Numbered from the stretch's first letter, positions 43,767 through 53,297 are shown. The stretch is 64,000 bases of DNA from Clostridiales bacterium (GCA_012842605.1 DUSN01000026.1:1-64000); one strand, 5' to 3'. Notes: generated from the sequence alone by a model not told the origin. Translations and numbers: made by a program.

Positions 43767-44210
43767 TCACACCGCTTCTTTTTTGAACAGAAGATGCTTT
43801 GTGCCATATTCACTCTGTTCCAGTATTATTTGTTTACCCTGTCGGTTGGTCTTGTTAATAACAACAGGCGCTAACAGGTTGGCTGTCATCTCCCAGGGGT
43901 TATACGGTATGGTTACAATATTGTAAACCTCAACCTGTTCACGTTCTTCAATCAATAACTCCTTTAAGTCCTCCTGAGGAATAACAATGTCATATCCGGG
44001 AAAAAAGTCCCATGGGCGAATCAACAGAAAAGCGATTTCAGGATGTTTTATGCTTTGGAGGCAGAAATAAACACTGTTATCCGGGAAGGATATAAGTGAA
44101 AATTCTCGAATGTCCTCAAAAGCCGGAAGGCCTTTGGGAAAGAATACTATCTCATTCTCATCAATTTCCATAGACCCAAAGTACTTAGTATCTATAAGCA
44201 AACTAAACAC
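43767..44210 (-). CDS. fliW: Flagellar assembly factor FliW
   Basis: The 147-residue protein has FliW stretches: ENEIVFFPKGLPAFEDIREFSLI, FCLQSIKHPEIAFLLI and NLLAPVVINKTNRQGKQIIL. It binds CsrA or flagellin and so ties flagellin synthesis to export. The start is open: a GTG at 44210 is close to AAGG, and a TTG at 44201 has better spacing. Confidence 0.95.
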   Translation of the reverse strand: MFSLLIDTKYFGSMEIDENEIVFFPKGLPAFEDIREFSLISFPDNSVYFCLQSIKHPEIAFLLIRPWDFFPGYDIVIPQEDLKELLIEEREQVEVYNIVTIPYNPWEMTANLLAPVVINKTNRQGKQIILEQSEYGTKHLLFKKEAV

Positions 44211-44223
44211 CTTCTTACTGATA

Positions 44224-45144
44224 TCATTTCAGGAAATCAAGCAGTGTAGGCTGTAATATCTTTGCTCCCATGGACAGGGACGCATAATAGACGCTCTCCA
44301 TCATGGAGTATTGCATTATTTTTTCTGCCAGATCCACATCCTCTGTCTTGGACAGCAACTTTGTCATATTAAAGGTTTCTTCTTCATTTTTGAGTTTGGC
44401 TGCTTCAAGCCGGTTGTATTTTGCACCCATTTCAGATCTCAGAGCTAATAAATTATCTATATGCTTGTCTAACTGGCCCAGCAGTTCTCCTCCCAATGCT
44501 TGCGTATCTCCGTTTTCAAGGCTGACTACTATATTATTTAATGTAGTTGCCAGATCAACCGCGAGAGGATCGCTGGCTTTTCCATACATAATCCATGTTC
44601 CGGGCACATTAATGTCAATGGTTACATTCTGGGATATTTCCCGTGTCAGCACCTCATGTTCCGGTCCTGCAGCACCGTTGTAAACCAGTTCATTGTTGTT
44701 CAATACTTCAAAGGGAGGCTTTGTGGTATCCTGTCCCCCGAATATGTATCTGCCGTCATAATTGGTATTTCCGATTTGTGATATCTGGCCGATCAGCTGT
44801 ATTACTTCATCCAATATCGCATTTCTGTCAGCATCAGACAAACTTCCGTTGGCTCCCCTGACCACCAGTTCACGCAGCCTGTTCATAATATCTCCCATGC
44901 TTCCCAGCGCGGAGTCCGTCATATCCACCCACCCGAGAGAGTCTTCTATATTTCTTAAATATTGGCCGTTCTGGTTTATAGACGTATGCAGGGACATGGA
45001 ACGGGTTACAGCATAAGGATCGTCGGATGGCCTGCGTATTTCCTTTCCAGACGACATCTGGTCCTGGTATTTTGACATCTTTACCAGGTTCCTGTTTAGG
45101 TTGTTCAAATAATTATTCAGCATGCTTTGATTGGTTATTCTCAT
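44224..45144 (-). CDS. flgL: Flagellar hook-filament junction protein FlgL
   Basis: The 306-residue protein begins MRITNQSMLNNYLNNLNRN with QMSSGKEIRRPSDDPYAV, and ends DVDLAEKIMQYSMMESVYYASLS, the flagellin-like ends of HAP3. It joins hook and filament with FlgK. It starts 3 bp behind flgK. Confidence 0.95.
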   Translation of the reverse strand: MRITNQSMLNNYLNNLNRNLVKMSKYQDQMSSGKEIRRPSDDPYAVTRSMSLHTSINQNGQYLRNIEDSLGWVDMTDSALGSMGDIMNRLRELVVRGANGSLSDADRNAILDEVIQLIGQISQIGNTNYDGRYIFGGQDTTKPPFEVLNNNELVYNGAAGPEHEVLTREISQNVTIDINVPGTWIMYGKASDPLAVDLATTLNNIVVSLENGDTQALGGELLGQLDKHIDNLLALRSEMGAKYNRLEAAKLKNEEETFNMTKLLSKTEDVDLAEKIMQYSMMESVYYASLSMGAKILQPTLLDFLK

Positions 45145-45147
45145 TGC

Positions 45148-46797
45148 TTATACTCCCATCCGATTAATTATTGTATCCAGCATAGCCGTCAGCGTGGATA
45201 TCACATTGGCATTTGCCTGGTAAGCGTGCTGAAACTGAATTAAATTGGCCACTTCTTCATCAATTGAGACACCAGAAATGGAATACCTTCTTTGCAGCAG
45301 CTGTCCTGTCAAAGCCTCCTGATTTTCTACCATCCTGACAGCTTGCTGGGCAGAGATGCCCAATTCAGCTATGATGTCCTTGAAATAGCCTTCAAAGGTA
45401 TTCCCTCCGCTGACATTCTCAAATTTCATTTCATCTTCCTTATAAGTTACTGTTGTGTTCGGATTTTCAATAAAGTCCTGTATGGGCAAACGGGCATTAC
45501 GGAGCTGCGCAATAGCCAGAGCACGTTCTCCGTTGCCCTCGGGACTATCTTCAGACTTCCTGGTGTTTATAAGCCTGACGTCTTTTAAGATCTCCTCATT
45601 AACCTTAATATTGCCGGCATTGATCTTGCTTATATCGCCGGAGTTGCCTTCCCCGACGAAAAAACTTACCGGGTTGGGATCATCAGGATTTCCATCACCT
45701 GTATGAATGGTATTTACTGCATAAGCTATAGCTCTGGCCAGGCCATTCAACTGGTCCTGGTATTTTGCCACTTCCGCGCTTATATCCTGATAACCCCTCA
45801 ATTCTCCATGTTTCACGTCGAATATGGCGAGGTTTCCATCTGCATGATTGATGCCATCCCAGGATACATCATTAAATATTACTGCACCTTCCTGAAGAAA
45901 GGATCCGGAATCAGCATCAACAGCATAACTGTCATACTCAGCTTTAGTCATCGTAAGGGTAGTGATTCCGTTTATGGAGTCTCCTCCTCTTACCAGCGTA
46001 ACCTGTATATTCCCGTCTTCAAGTGTTTTTACACTTCTTACTACTGATAATTGAAAAGGCATTTCATTTCCCTTTTCGGTCTGCAGAAGAGTCTTCCCGC
46101 CGCTTTTGATTGTCACCCTGCCGTATTTGTCCTCGACAGAAGTAAAGTCAATGATGGCAGAAAGCTTATCCATAAGCAAATCCCTTTGATCCATCAGGTC
46201 ATTTGGCTTCTCGTTCTTAATCGTAATCTTAAATATCTGGTCATTTAAGCTTTTAATCTGATCCAAGATGGAGTGGATTTCCATAGCTTTTTTCTCTGTC
46301 AGGCTGATGCTGTCGTTCTTTAATGAGTCCAATTGCTGATATAAATGATTTAAGTTTTCTGTAAAGATTTTGGAATTTTCTTTTACTATGGTGCGAGCAT
46401 TGGAATTTTCGGGGGACTTAGCCAGTTCCTGCCATGCATCCCACATAAGGCCCATAGTTGTATTCAAACCCGTATCGCTGGGCTCCATAAAAACCATTTC
46501 CACCTGCTCCAGTATCTCAAGCCTTGCCTGATACTGACCGGCGATTCCCTTTTCAAGCCGAATCTGTACATCCAGATAGGCATCCCGTATACGAGTAACA
46601 TCAGCTATATCCACCCCAGTACCTACCATCCCTACATTCGGCAACGAATACCCCGGGGTGGTTACCAGCTGCACCCTTTGCCTGGAAAATCCTTCTGTGT
46701 TTGCATTGGCTATATTATGGCCGGTGGTATTTATGGCCTGTTGTTGGGCAAACATGCCTCTCTTTGCTGTATTAAAGGTTGAAAATATTCCGGACAC
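45148..46797 (-). CDS. flgK: Flagellar hook-associated protein FlgK
   Basis: The 549-residue protein has the N-terminal QAINTTGHNIANANTEGFSRQRV motif, a long variable middle, and the C-terminal SIDEEVANLIQFQHAYQANANVI helix. It is the first junction protein on the hook. The start is GTG, behind AAGGAAG. Confidence 0.96.
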   Translation of the reverse strand: MSGIFSTFNTAKRGMFAQQQAINTTGHNIANANTEGFSRQRVQLVTTPGYSLPNVGMVGTGVDIADVTRIRDAYLDVQIRLEKGIAGQYQARLEILEQVEMVFMEPSDTGLNTTMGLMWDAWQELAKSPENSNARTIVKENSKIFTENLNHLYQQLDSLKNDSISLTEKKAMEIHSILDQIKSLNDQIFKITIKNEKPNDLMDQRDLLMDKLSAIIDFTSVEDKYGRVTIKSGGKTLLQTEKGNEMPFQLSVVRSVKTLEDGNIQVTLVRGGDSINGITTLTMTKAEYDSYAVDADSGSFLQEGAVIFNDVSWDGINHADGNLAIFDVKHGELRGYQDISAEVAKYQDQLNGLARAIAYAVNTIHTGDGNPDDPNPVSFFVGEGNSGDISKINAGNIKVNEEILKDVRLINTRKSEDSPEGNGERALAIAQLRNARLPIQDFIENPNTTVTYKEDEMKFENVSGGNTFEGYFKDIIAELGISAQQAVRMVENQEALTGQLLQRRYSISGVSIDEEVANLIQFQHAYQANANVISTLTAMLDTIINRMGV

Positions 46798-46873
46798 AAA
46801 TTCACTTCCTTAATTTATAATTAGCATAAAAAAATCAATAACATAAATCCGCAGAATATTTATCATGACTCTC

Positions 46874-47314
46874 TTAGATTGACTGATTCAGAAATGCATT
46901 TTTTACTTCCTGCTCTTCCAGTTTTCCCTTTGCATCGTAAGTTGATTTCTGGGAACCTTTCAAAATAGATATCATCTTATTTGCATACATTAGAGACTGT
47001 CTTGTTAACAGCTGATTGGTTTCCTGAAGATCTTTTATCGATTTCACCAGGTGCTTCATTTCTTCACCCGCTGCTTTTAACTCAGGGGTTAAAAGGCCTG
47101 CCTTTTCCAATTTCGACAGGCTTATACCCGGCCAGGTTTTCTCGCGCTTTTTCTCCACTTGTTCAAGAAGGTTCATGTGGCATTTTTTTTCTTCAATAAT
47201 CTCCAGCAAAGTTTTTGCATCTTCCTGTATAAGCGCTTGCTTCTCCTTCTCCAGACATGTCAGAATGCTCTTCAGAACTTTATTCTGTTGTAACAGCAAA
47301 GTAATCAGTTCCAT
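46874..47314 (-). CDS. flgN: Flagellar chaperone FlgN
   Basis: The 146-residue all-helical protein lies between flgM and flgK, the usual place of flgN, the chaperone of FlgK and FlgL. It has long charged helices (LEIIEEKKCHMNLLEQVEKKREKTW). Identity rests on order and fold type more than on strong motifs. Confidence 0.87.
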   Translation of the reverse strand: MELITLLLQQNKVLKSILTCLEKEKQALIQEDAKTLLEIIEEKKCHMNLLEQVEKKREKTWPGISLSKLEKAGLLTPELKAAGEEMKHLVKSIKDLQETNQLLTRQSLMYANKMISILKGSQKSTYDAKGKLEEQEVKNAFLNQSI

Positions 47315-47315
47315 T

Positions 47316-47627
47316 CTATTCCTCTCCCGGATTGGTTTGCTCTAGGATACGATTAATTATTTTTTCAGCCAGTTCTTTGGGAGATACCCGATAGGTTCCA
47401 TTTTGAATTGCCTGCTTTATGGAATCAATCTTCTGGCTGTCAACGGTTTCTTCAGCACTCAGCTTTTCAATTTGCTTATATAATTCCCTGCTGGTTTCAG
47501 ACAATTCTATGGTATCCCGGGACTTGTAAAGTCCGGACGCTTTATTATAGGAACTAACTGCTTGCTCATTATTTTTTTTGTATGCCTGATTTACATAATC
47601 TATTCGGTTTGTACCATTAATTTTCAT
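47316..47627 (-). CDS. flgM: Anti-sigma-28 factor FlgM
   Basis: The 103-residue protein is mostly disordered at the front and has the FlgM C-terminal segment: DTIELSETSRELYKQIEKLS, then DSQKIDSIKQAIQNGTYRVSPKELAEKIINRI. It holds SigD inactive until the hook is complete and FlgM is exported. The gene is itself behind a SigD promoter, which gives feedback. Confidence 0.95.
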   Translation of the reverse strand: MKINGTNRIDYVNQAYKKNNEQAVSSYNKASGLYKSRDTIELSETSRELYKQIEKLSAEETVDSQKIDSIKQAIQNGTYRVSPKELAEKIINRILEQTNPGEE

Positions 47628-47659
47628 ATCATTCCCACCTCGTACTTCTTATAATTATG

Positions 47660-47686
47660 TTATCGTCACTTATTTAAAATAGTTTA
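47660..47686 (-). promoter_or_regulatory. SigD promoter of flgM-flgN-flgK-flgL-fliW-csrA
   Basis: The minus strand reads TAAA (47686-47683), a 15-bp spacer, then GACGATAA (47667-47660). Transcription would start near 47652, 25 bp before flgM. Confidence 0.88.
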
Positions 47687-47693
47687 GCATTAC

Positions 47694-47732
47694 ATTTAAA
47701 AAAGCTGAATCCATATATAGGAAACAGCTTTT
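47694..47732 (-). terminator. Intrinsic terminator of the cheR-fliY operon
   Basis: The stem AAAAGCTG / CAGCTTTT, with a partly paired 17-nt inner part, is followed by a T-run on the minus strand. It lies just behind the fliY stop and before the flgM promoter. Confidence 0.78.
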
Positions 47733-47741
47733 CTCACAATT

Positions 47742-48827
47742 CTATTTCAGACTTTTAACTCTTTCACTTGCACTGATGATATTGGTTATCCGAATCCCAA
47801 AGTTTTCATTAATGACGACAACTTCTCCCTGGGCTAATAATTTTCCGTTAACATAAACTTCCAATGGTTCCTCGGCGGTTTTTTCCAATTCTACGACCGA
47901 ACCGGGGCTTAAAGATAATACCTCTTTAATGGTCCTTTTAGTTTTACCAAGAACCACACTGAATTCCAGGGGAACATCCATTATCAAGTCAATATTTCTT
48001 GGTTTTTCTGCTGCAGGTTTATTTTGTATTTCTGCAAAGCTGGGTTTTTGCACTGCAACCGGCTGCTCCATGATATTTTTTGCCAGGGTTGCCTTTGATT
48101 GCAAATCAGAATCCGGCTCCTGTTTCAGAAGTTCATCATTTCGGGTTTCCGATTGATTTTCTGTTTCCATACTATCACCTAATAGACAATTGGTAATATC
48201 CTTAACAGTGTCCAGATTGAAAATCTGCATAATATGACTGTCAATAAGGTTGGTTACGGTCATCCGGAATGCAACCTTTACAATTGGCTGGTCAGGATCA
48301 ATTCCATCTATTACAATGACTTCATCACCGTTCCATATTTGGGTGCTGGGTGGAGTGATATTGATATCCCTCTTCATCATTGTAGCAATAGAAGTAGATG
48401 CAGATCCTATCATCTGATTCATTGCCTCGGATACCGCGCTCAATTCCAAATCAGACAACTCTAAAGATGGGTTCGTCCCGTCTCCGCCCATCATCAGATT
48501 TGCAATAATGGAAGCGTCAGGCACGCTGATCAGAAGTACATTGGAACCTTCCAGACCCTCTGTGAATTTCACTTGAAAGACCACATTGGGGATTGTCATG
48601 GCTTCCTGTATCTCGGACAGGGTTGTTAATGTAACCTGAGGTGTAGTGATTTCCACTTTTTGAGATAAAATTGTGGACAGGGTTGTCGCAGCTGTTGCCA
48701 TGGAAATGTTTCCTACTTCCCCCAGCAAATCCCGCTCTGCCTCTGACAATTCCATCTCTATATCCACTTCTTTGCTTTTTCGCAGCAGATTATTAATCTC
48801 CTGCTGAGACAATACGCCATCAATCAT
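47742..48827 (-). CDS. fliY: Flagellar motor switch phosphatase FliY
   Basis: The 361-residue protein joins three parts: an N-terminal CheY-P-binding-like segment (VLSQQEINNLL), a CheC-like phosphatase domain with two E-x2-N sites (GEVGNISMA and SEAMNQMIG), and a C-terminal FliN/SpoA domain (about 285-361, DVPLEFSVVLGKTKRTIKEVL). It is part of the C ring and dephosphorylates CheY-P. The ATG at 48827 is preferred to 48839, which sits next to the ribosome binding site. It overlaps fliM by 8 nt. Confidence 0.94.
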   Translation of the reverse strand: MIDGVLSQQEINNLLRKSKEVDIEMELSEAERDLLGEVGNISMATAATTLSTILSQKVEITTPQVTLTTLSEIQEAMTIPNVVFQVKFTEGLEGSNVLLISVPDASIIANLMMGGDGTNPSLELSDLELSAVSEAMNQMIGSASTSIATMMKRDINITPPSTQIWNGDEVIVIDGIDPDQPIVKVAFRMTVTNLIDSHIMQIFNLDTVKDITNCLLGDSMETENQSETRNDELLKQEPDSDLQSKATLAKNIMEQPVAVQKPSFAEIQNKPAAEKPRNIDLIMDVPLEFSVVLGKTKRTIKEVLSLSPGSVVELEKTAEEPLEVYVNGKLLAQGEVVVINENFGIRITNIISASERVKSLK

Positions 48828-49815
48828 TAATGTGCACATCCTTTTCTACAAAATCGACTACCTGTACCGCTAACTTGCCCTTATATATACCAGGCTGAAC
48901 CATAAAATACATTTGATCTTCCACATACATATCAAGAGCATCGTTTGTCAGCTTGTCCAGCATAAGGACGTCTCCAACTGATAAAGACATAAAATCCTCT
49001 ACGGTAATATGGGTGTTGCCCAAAATAACGGAAACATCCACTTTGGTAGACATAATTTTTTCCTCGATAATAGATGTATACTCCGAGTTTTCATCGGAAC
49101 TATCATTTTGGAACCAGTATTCAACTTCCAGTTTATCTACAATTTTTTCAATTGACAAGTACGGTATGCACAAATTTACAAAGCTCTGAACCTCTGCTAC
49201 CTCTATTACAAAGGTAATAAGGGCAACCGGTTCGGTAGGTGCCATTGTCTGGTTCAACTGGGGGTTGGTTTCAAGGGATTCCAGAACAGGATGGACCTCT
49301 ATTACATCCTGCCAGGCTTCCTTCATACTCATTATGAAATTATTCAACATTTCTTTAATAATGCTTTTTTCGATATCTGTCAGTTCTCGAACAGGAACCT
49401 GTTTTCTTACTTTCCCGCCGCACAGCAATTCTATAATCTGGAATGCAAATTGCGGATTAATTTCCAGGAGCAGAACTCCTCCCAAGGGCGGCATTTTGAA
49501 GTTCAGCAGCAAAGTGGGATTAGGTATTGATTTAGTGAATTCCTCGTAGGTAACCTGTTCAATGGATACTTCCTTCATCTTGATATTGGATCGTACCTGG
49601 TATGAGAGGTAGTTAGACACTATCCTGGAGTAATTTTCATATATAATTTCCAGAGAACTTAATTGCTCTTTCGAAAACTTATTAGGCCGTCTGAAATCAT
49701 ATGGCTTTACCTTTGGTTCTTCTTCGACAACCTTCATGTCTTCAGCAACTATCTCCCCAGATGACAGCGCAGATAACAATGCATCAATTTCTTGTTGAGA
49801 CAATACTTTAGACAC
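48820..49815 (-). CDS. fliM: Flagellar motor switch protein FliM
   Basis: The 331-residue protein has the N-terminal CheY-P-binding motif VLSQQEIDALLSAL, a middle CheC-like domain, and a C-terminal SpoA domain (VDVSVILGNTHITVEDFMSLSVGDVL). The start is GTG, 7 nt behind GGAGG. It lies 12 bp behind cheY. Confidence 0.96.
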   Translation of the reverse strand: MSKVLSQQEIDALLSALSSGEIVAEDMKVVEEEPKVKPYDFRRPNKFSKEQLSSLEIIYENYSRIVSNYLSYQVRSNIKMKEVSIEQVTYEEFTKSIPNPTLLLNFKMPPLGGVLLLEINPQFAFQIIELLCGGKVRKQVPVRELTDIEKSIIKEMLNNFIMSMKEAWQDVIEVHPVLESLETNPQLNQTMAPTEPVALITFVIEVAEVQSFVNLCIPYLSIEKIVDKLEVEYWFQNDSSDENSEYTSIIEEKIMSTKVDVSVILGNTHITVEDFMSLSVGDVLMLDKLTNDALDMYVEDQMYFMVQPGIYKGKLAVQVVDFVEKDVHIND

Positions 49816-49827
49816 CCAGTCGCCTCC

Positions 49828-50190
49828 TTATTTTAAAGCTTTATTCAATGCATCCAAAACCCGATCTCCCTGGAAAGGTTTTACGATAAAGTCTCTTGCT
49901 CCTGCCTGAATTGCTTCCATTACCATAGCCTGCTGACCCATGGCACTGCACATGACAATTCTGGCATTTGGGTCAATCATTCTGATTGCTTTAACAGCTT
50001 CAATTCCACCCATCTCCGGCATGGTTATATCCATGGTAACGATATCCGGCTTTAATTCCTGGTATAGCTTTATAGCTTCGATACCATTGGCTGCTTCTCC
50101 TGCAACCTCAAATCCTCCTTTTTCGAGTATATTCTTTATCATCATTCGCATAAATGCAGCATCGTCAACTATCAGAACACGTTTTGACAC
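49828..50190 (-). CDS. cheY: Chemotaxis response regulator CheY
   Basis: The 120-residue single-domain receiver has the acidic pair in LIVDDAAFMR, phospho-acceptor Asp in IVTMDITMPEM (Asp54), and Thr/Lys region MCSAMGQ and IVKPF. Phospho-CheY binds FliM and changes rotation. GTG starts behind GGGGG, inside the 3' end of cheC. Confidence 0.95.
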   Translation of the reverse strand: MSKRVLIVDDAAFMRMMIKNILEKGGFEVAGEAANGIEAIKLYQELKPDIVTMDITMPEMGGIEAVKAIRMIDPNARIVMCSAMGQQAMVMEAIQAGARDFIVKPFQGDRVLDALNKALK

Positions 50191-50806
50191 TCTTGATACC
50201 CCCGTTTAAATTTAGTGAGATTATTTTCTCCAATGATCCTGGCAAAGGGATAAAGAATAAGTGGGCCTTTACCCTGGCACTACCGGCTTTGAATATGTTT
50301 TCTATAAATAAAAGGGTGTCATCATATTGTCCGGATTCAATGTAAGCTGTGGTCATGATCGCACCGAACATATCCTGTACAAAGGCAGGAACAGAAGATA
50401 AAAATGTTAAGTCCAACAACCTTGACAAGGCATTCCAGTAAGAGGAACACAAAATATTTCCTACTTCCTGCATCGCCGAAACATACAATTCACTTAAATA
50501 ATTCAGCTTAATTACACCTGAGAGCATATCAATAAATTCCGAAACATCAGTCTCTTTAATTATAAACAAAAAATTCCCCGGTGCATCTCCATGGACACGA
50601 ATGGAAACCGCACATACCTCCTCTTCCATCCTTATGCAGCTTGAAAACAATTCCTGGTATGTGATAAAAGCTACTTTGGGTACTTCCATTTGTATCTTAC
50701 AGTTTATAATCTGGGATAGTGCAGTAGCTGCATTCCCCCCGCCGATATTTGTTAACTCCTTTAAGAAGTCCAACTGCATATCGGTCAATTCTTTAATTTC
50801 CAACAC
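50165..50806 (-). CDS. cheC: CheY-P phosphatase CheC
   Basis: The 213-residue protein has two E-x2-N sites, LKELTNIGGGNAATALS and QEVGNILCSSYWNAL, as in CheC. It removes phosphate from CheY and binds CheD. The frame is open to a TTG at 50830, but the GTG at 50806 fits the ribosome binding site and family N-terminus better. Confidence 0.9.
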   Translation of the reverse strand: MLEIKELTDMQLDFLKELTNIGGGNAATALSQIINCKIQMEVPKVAFITYQELFSSCIRMEEEVCAVSIRVHGDAPGNFLFIIKETDVSEFIDMLSGVIKLNYLSELYVSAMQEVGNILCSSYWNALSRLLDLTFLSSVPAFVQDMFGAIMTTAYIESGQYDDTLLFIENIFKAGSARVKAHLFFIPLPGSLEKIISLNLNGGIKSVKTCSDS

Positions 50807-50889
50807 TACCCTTTCTTCTCCCCTTAACAATCCTGCAACTTTATATATATATAAGATAATACCATTTTTCTACATTCTTTTCCATAATT

Positions 50890-51375
50890 TTATAAAGTTT
50901 TTATTTCTTTTCCCACCATTCTTACCAATACAGTTTTCTCCTTTAAGTCCAATATCAGGGTTCTGCCCGCATGACCGCCTGTATCTTCTGCAAGAACAGG
51001 GATGCCCAATTGCTTAAGCGTTATATGGACTGATGCAACATTTCGTCTGCCGATGTCCATATTCAGACTCTTGTCAGCAAATCTAAACATGCTGGCACCG
51101 CCAGCTATCTTAGCAACCATATTCTTTTTAGGGACACCCAGCCGCTCCAGCTCCGACACCATCTCGGGTATGGCAAGGTTGGCAAACTTTTTTGCATTGG
51201 TAACTTCCTGAAACTGCGTGCTGTCCGGGAGCATAATATGGGCCATCCCACCGGCCATGGAAATAATATCATATATACATATGCCAACACAGGAACCCAG
51301 GCCTAATGTAATAATCTTATATGGTCCTGCAGCAACCTTATAGTCAGCAATACCCACCATAATTTCCTTGTCCAT
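50890..51375 (-). CDS. cheD: Chemoreceptor glutamine deamidase CheD
   Basis: The 161-residue protein has the CheD core TLGLGSCVGICIYD with the catalytic Cys, and GGMAHIMLPDS with the His. It deamidates receptor glutamines and is regulated by CheC. An ATG behind GAGGGA starts it. Confidence 0.95.
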   Translation of the reverse strand: MDKEIMVGIADYKVAAGPYKIITLGLGSCVGICIYDIISMAGGMAHIMLPDSTQFQEVTNAKKFANLAIPEMVSELERLGVPKKNMVAKIAGGASMFRFADKSLNMDIGRRNVASVHITLKQLGIPVLAEDTGGHAGRTLILDLKEKTVLVRMVGKEIKTL

Positions 51376-51433
51376 TTATCCCTCGCAAATGTTCGCTGTA
51401 ATGTAGTTGAAATTCAACAGTATCCTTTCATCA

Positions 51434-52210
51434 TTATCTTTTTGTATAGAAGAAAGACTTCTGTGAAACAAAACCATACTGACCGGGATTTATGATTTGC
51501 TCCGTATTGCCAATGAACAATACCCCTCCCTGCAGCAGGGAACTATAGAACCTTCTGTACAACCGTTCTTTCGCTTCCTGCGTAAAGTAAATCATAACAT
51601 TCCGGCACAGGATCAGATGATAGTTTACTGGAAATGGATCCACCAGCAAATTAAGTTTCTTAAAATGGACGCAAGCTTTTAGTTCGTCCTTAATGTAGTA
51701 GTTTTCTTCATCCTCATCGAAGTATTTTGCAATCTGTTCTTTAGATAAGTTTTTCACGGTTTTTTTATCATAGACCCCTTTACGTGCCTTCACAAGAGCT
51801 GCTTCATCAATGTCTGTTGCCAGTATCCTGATAGATTTCAAATCCATGAATTGATTCAGCAGCATAGCCATGGAATAAGGCTCTTCTCCTGTTGAGCAGG
51901 CAGAACTCCAAACTCTCAATGGCTGCGGGAGTTCCAGTAATTTCGGTATAATTTCCTGCTTCAGCTTTTCCCATTGCGGTGGATTCCGGAAAAACTCCGT
52001 CACATTTATGGTAAGGAAATTAATGAACTTATCCCTTAATTCATGATTTTCCACCAAAGCATTATAAAACCCATTGTAGTTTTGGTGCTTGCTGCGGGAA
52101 AGGAAGGCATCTATTCTTCTTTTCATCTGCCTTTCATTATATGCTGACAAATCAATATCCGTCAGTTTTCTCACTGCATCAGTAAATTCCCCATAATTCC
52201 AATGACTCAT
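51434..52210 (-). CDS. cheR: Chemotaxis protein methyltransferase CheR
   Basis: The 258-residue enzyme has an N-terminal helical domain and a SAM-binding domain with WSSACSTGEEPYSMAMLL, LATDIDEAAL and LILCRNVMIYF. It methylates receptor glutamates with S-adenosylmethionine. GGGGAG lies before the ATG. First gene of cheR-cheD-cheC-cheY-fliM-fliY. Confidence 0.96.
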   Translation of the reverse strand: MSHWNYGEFTDAVRKLTDIDLSAYNERQMKRRIDAFLSRSKHQNYNGFYNALVENHELRDKFINFLTINVTEFFRNPPQWEKLKQEIIPKLLELPQPLRVWSSACSTGEEPYSMAMLLNQFMDLKSIRILATDIDEAALVKARKGVYDKKTVKNLSKEQIAKYFDEDEENYYIKDELKACVHFKKLNLLVDPFPVNYHLILCRNVMIYFTQEAKERLYRRFYSSLLQGGVLFIGNTEQIINPGQYGFVSQKSFFYTKR

Positions 52211-52295
52211 TATTCTCCCCTGCTTCCAAGATTTATGGTAAACTATAAACTGGATGGATACTCATCCGGCAACCCACCTCAAAGGAGTGAGCAGC

Positions 52296-53297
52296 ATGAT
52301 TAGAGTGTTGATAGCTGATGACTCCTCTTTTATGCGTGTCACTATCAAGACGCTGCTGGAGTCCGATAAAGATATTAAAGTTGCGGGCATTGCACGCACC
52401 GGCAAAGAAGCTATAGATAAAACACATACACTGAAACCCGATGTCATTACAATGGATATCAATATGCCCGACATGTCAGGCATAGACGCAGTAAAGCATA
52501 TTATGAAAAAGCATCCTGTACCGGTTATAATGATCAGCTCGTTAACAACCGAAGGAGCTGAGGAAACCATTGAGGCCCTGAAAAACGGTGCTGTTGATTA
52601 TATCAACAAATCCCAGCTTACCGGAGAATCACTGATTTCCAAAGTCCGCATGGCTGCTAAGGCTTCTATATCGCAATCAGCCTGCAAATCAACCGGTTGT
52701 GTTCTGGCTGCACCGATAAAACAGACCTTCGCTGTTATCGGCATCGGCATATCAACAGGCGGGCCCAGGGCTTTATCTAAACTAATACCGGAAATTTCTC
52801 CTGCTGTTTCTGCAAGCATTGTCATAGCCCAGCATATGCCGCCTGTTTTCACCAAGTCCCTTGCAGAACGATTGGATGCCGAATCCATGATTAAAGTAAA
52901 GGAAGCGAAGGACGGCGACTTATTGCAGCCAGGCTGTGCCTACATATTGCCCGGCGGAATGCATGGAAAAGTACAGAAGGGTGGATTCCTTTCCCTTTAT
53001 TCAAAGGAAGCCTTGCCCCAATACCATTACACGCCATCAGTCGATGTTCTTATGTCTTCCATTGCACAGGTATACCGTGACAAGGCTTTATGCATTATCA
53101 TGACCGGCATGGGTTCCGATGGGCTGGAAGGAATCATGGAGGCAAGAAAATCAGGCAGCTATGTAATAGCACAATCTGAAAGCACCTGCACCATCTTTGG
53201 TATGCCGAAAGCCGTGATAGAAAATAACCTTCATAATGAAATCGTCCATCTTGATGATATCGGGCTTCGAATCAATAAACTGTGCATCGCAGATTAG
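52296..53297 (+). CDS. cheB: Chemotaxis protein-glutamate methylesterase CheB
   Basis: The 333-residue protein joins a receiver domain (phospho-site Asp54, acidic pair Asp8/Asp9) to a methylesterase domain whose triad is Ser153 (GIGISTGGP), His180 (IAQHMPP) and Asp275 (GMGSDG). It removes methyl groups from receptors. AAAGGAG lies before the ATG at 52296. It is the only motility gene on the plus strand and faces away from cheR. Confidence 0.96.
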   Translation: MIRVLIADDSSFMRVTIKTLLESDKDIKVAGIARTGKEAIDKTHTLKPDVITMDINMPDMSGIDAVKHIMKKHPVPVIMISSLTTEGAEETIEALKNGAVDYINKSQLTGESLISKVRMAAKASISQSACKSTGCVLAAPIKQTFAVIGIGISTGGPRALSKLIPEISPAVSASIVIAQHMPPVFTKSLAERLDAESMIKVKEAKDGDLLQPGCAYILPGGMHGKVQKGGFLSLYSKEALPQYHYTPSVDVLMSSIAQVYRDKALCIIMTGMGSDGLEGIMEARKSGSYVIAQSESTCTIFGMPKAVIENNLHNEIVHLDDIGLRINKLCIAD

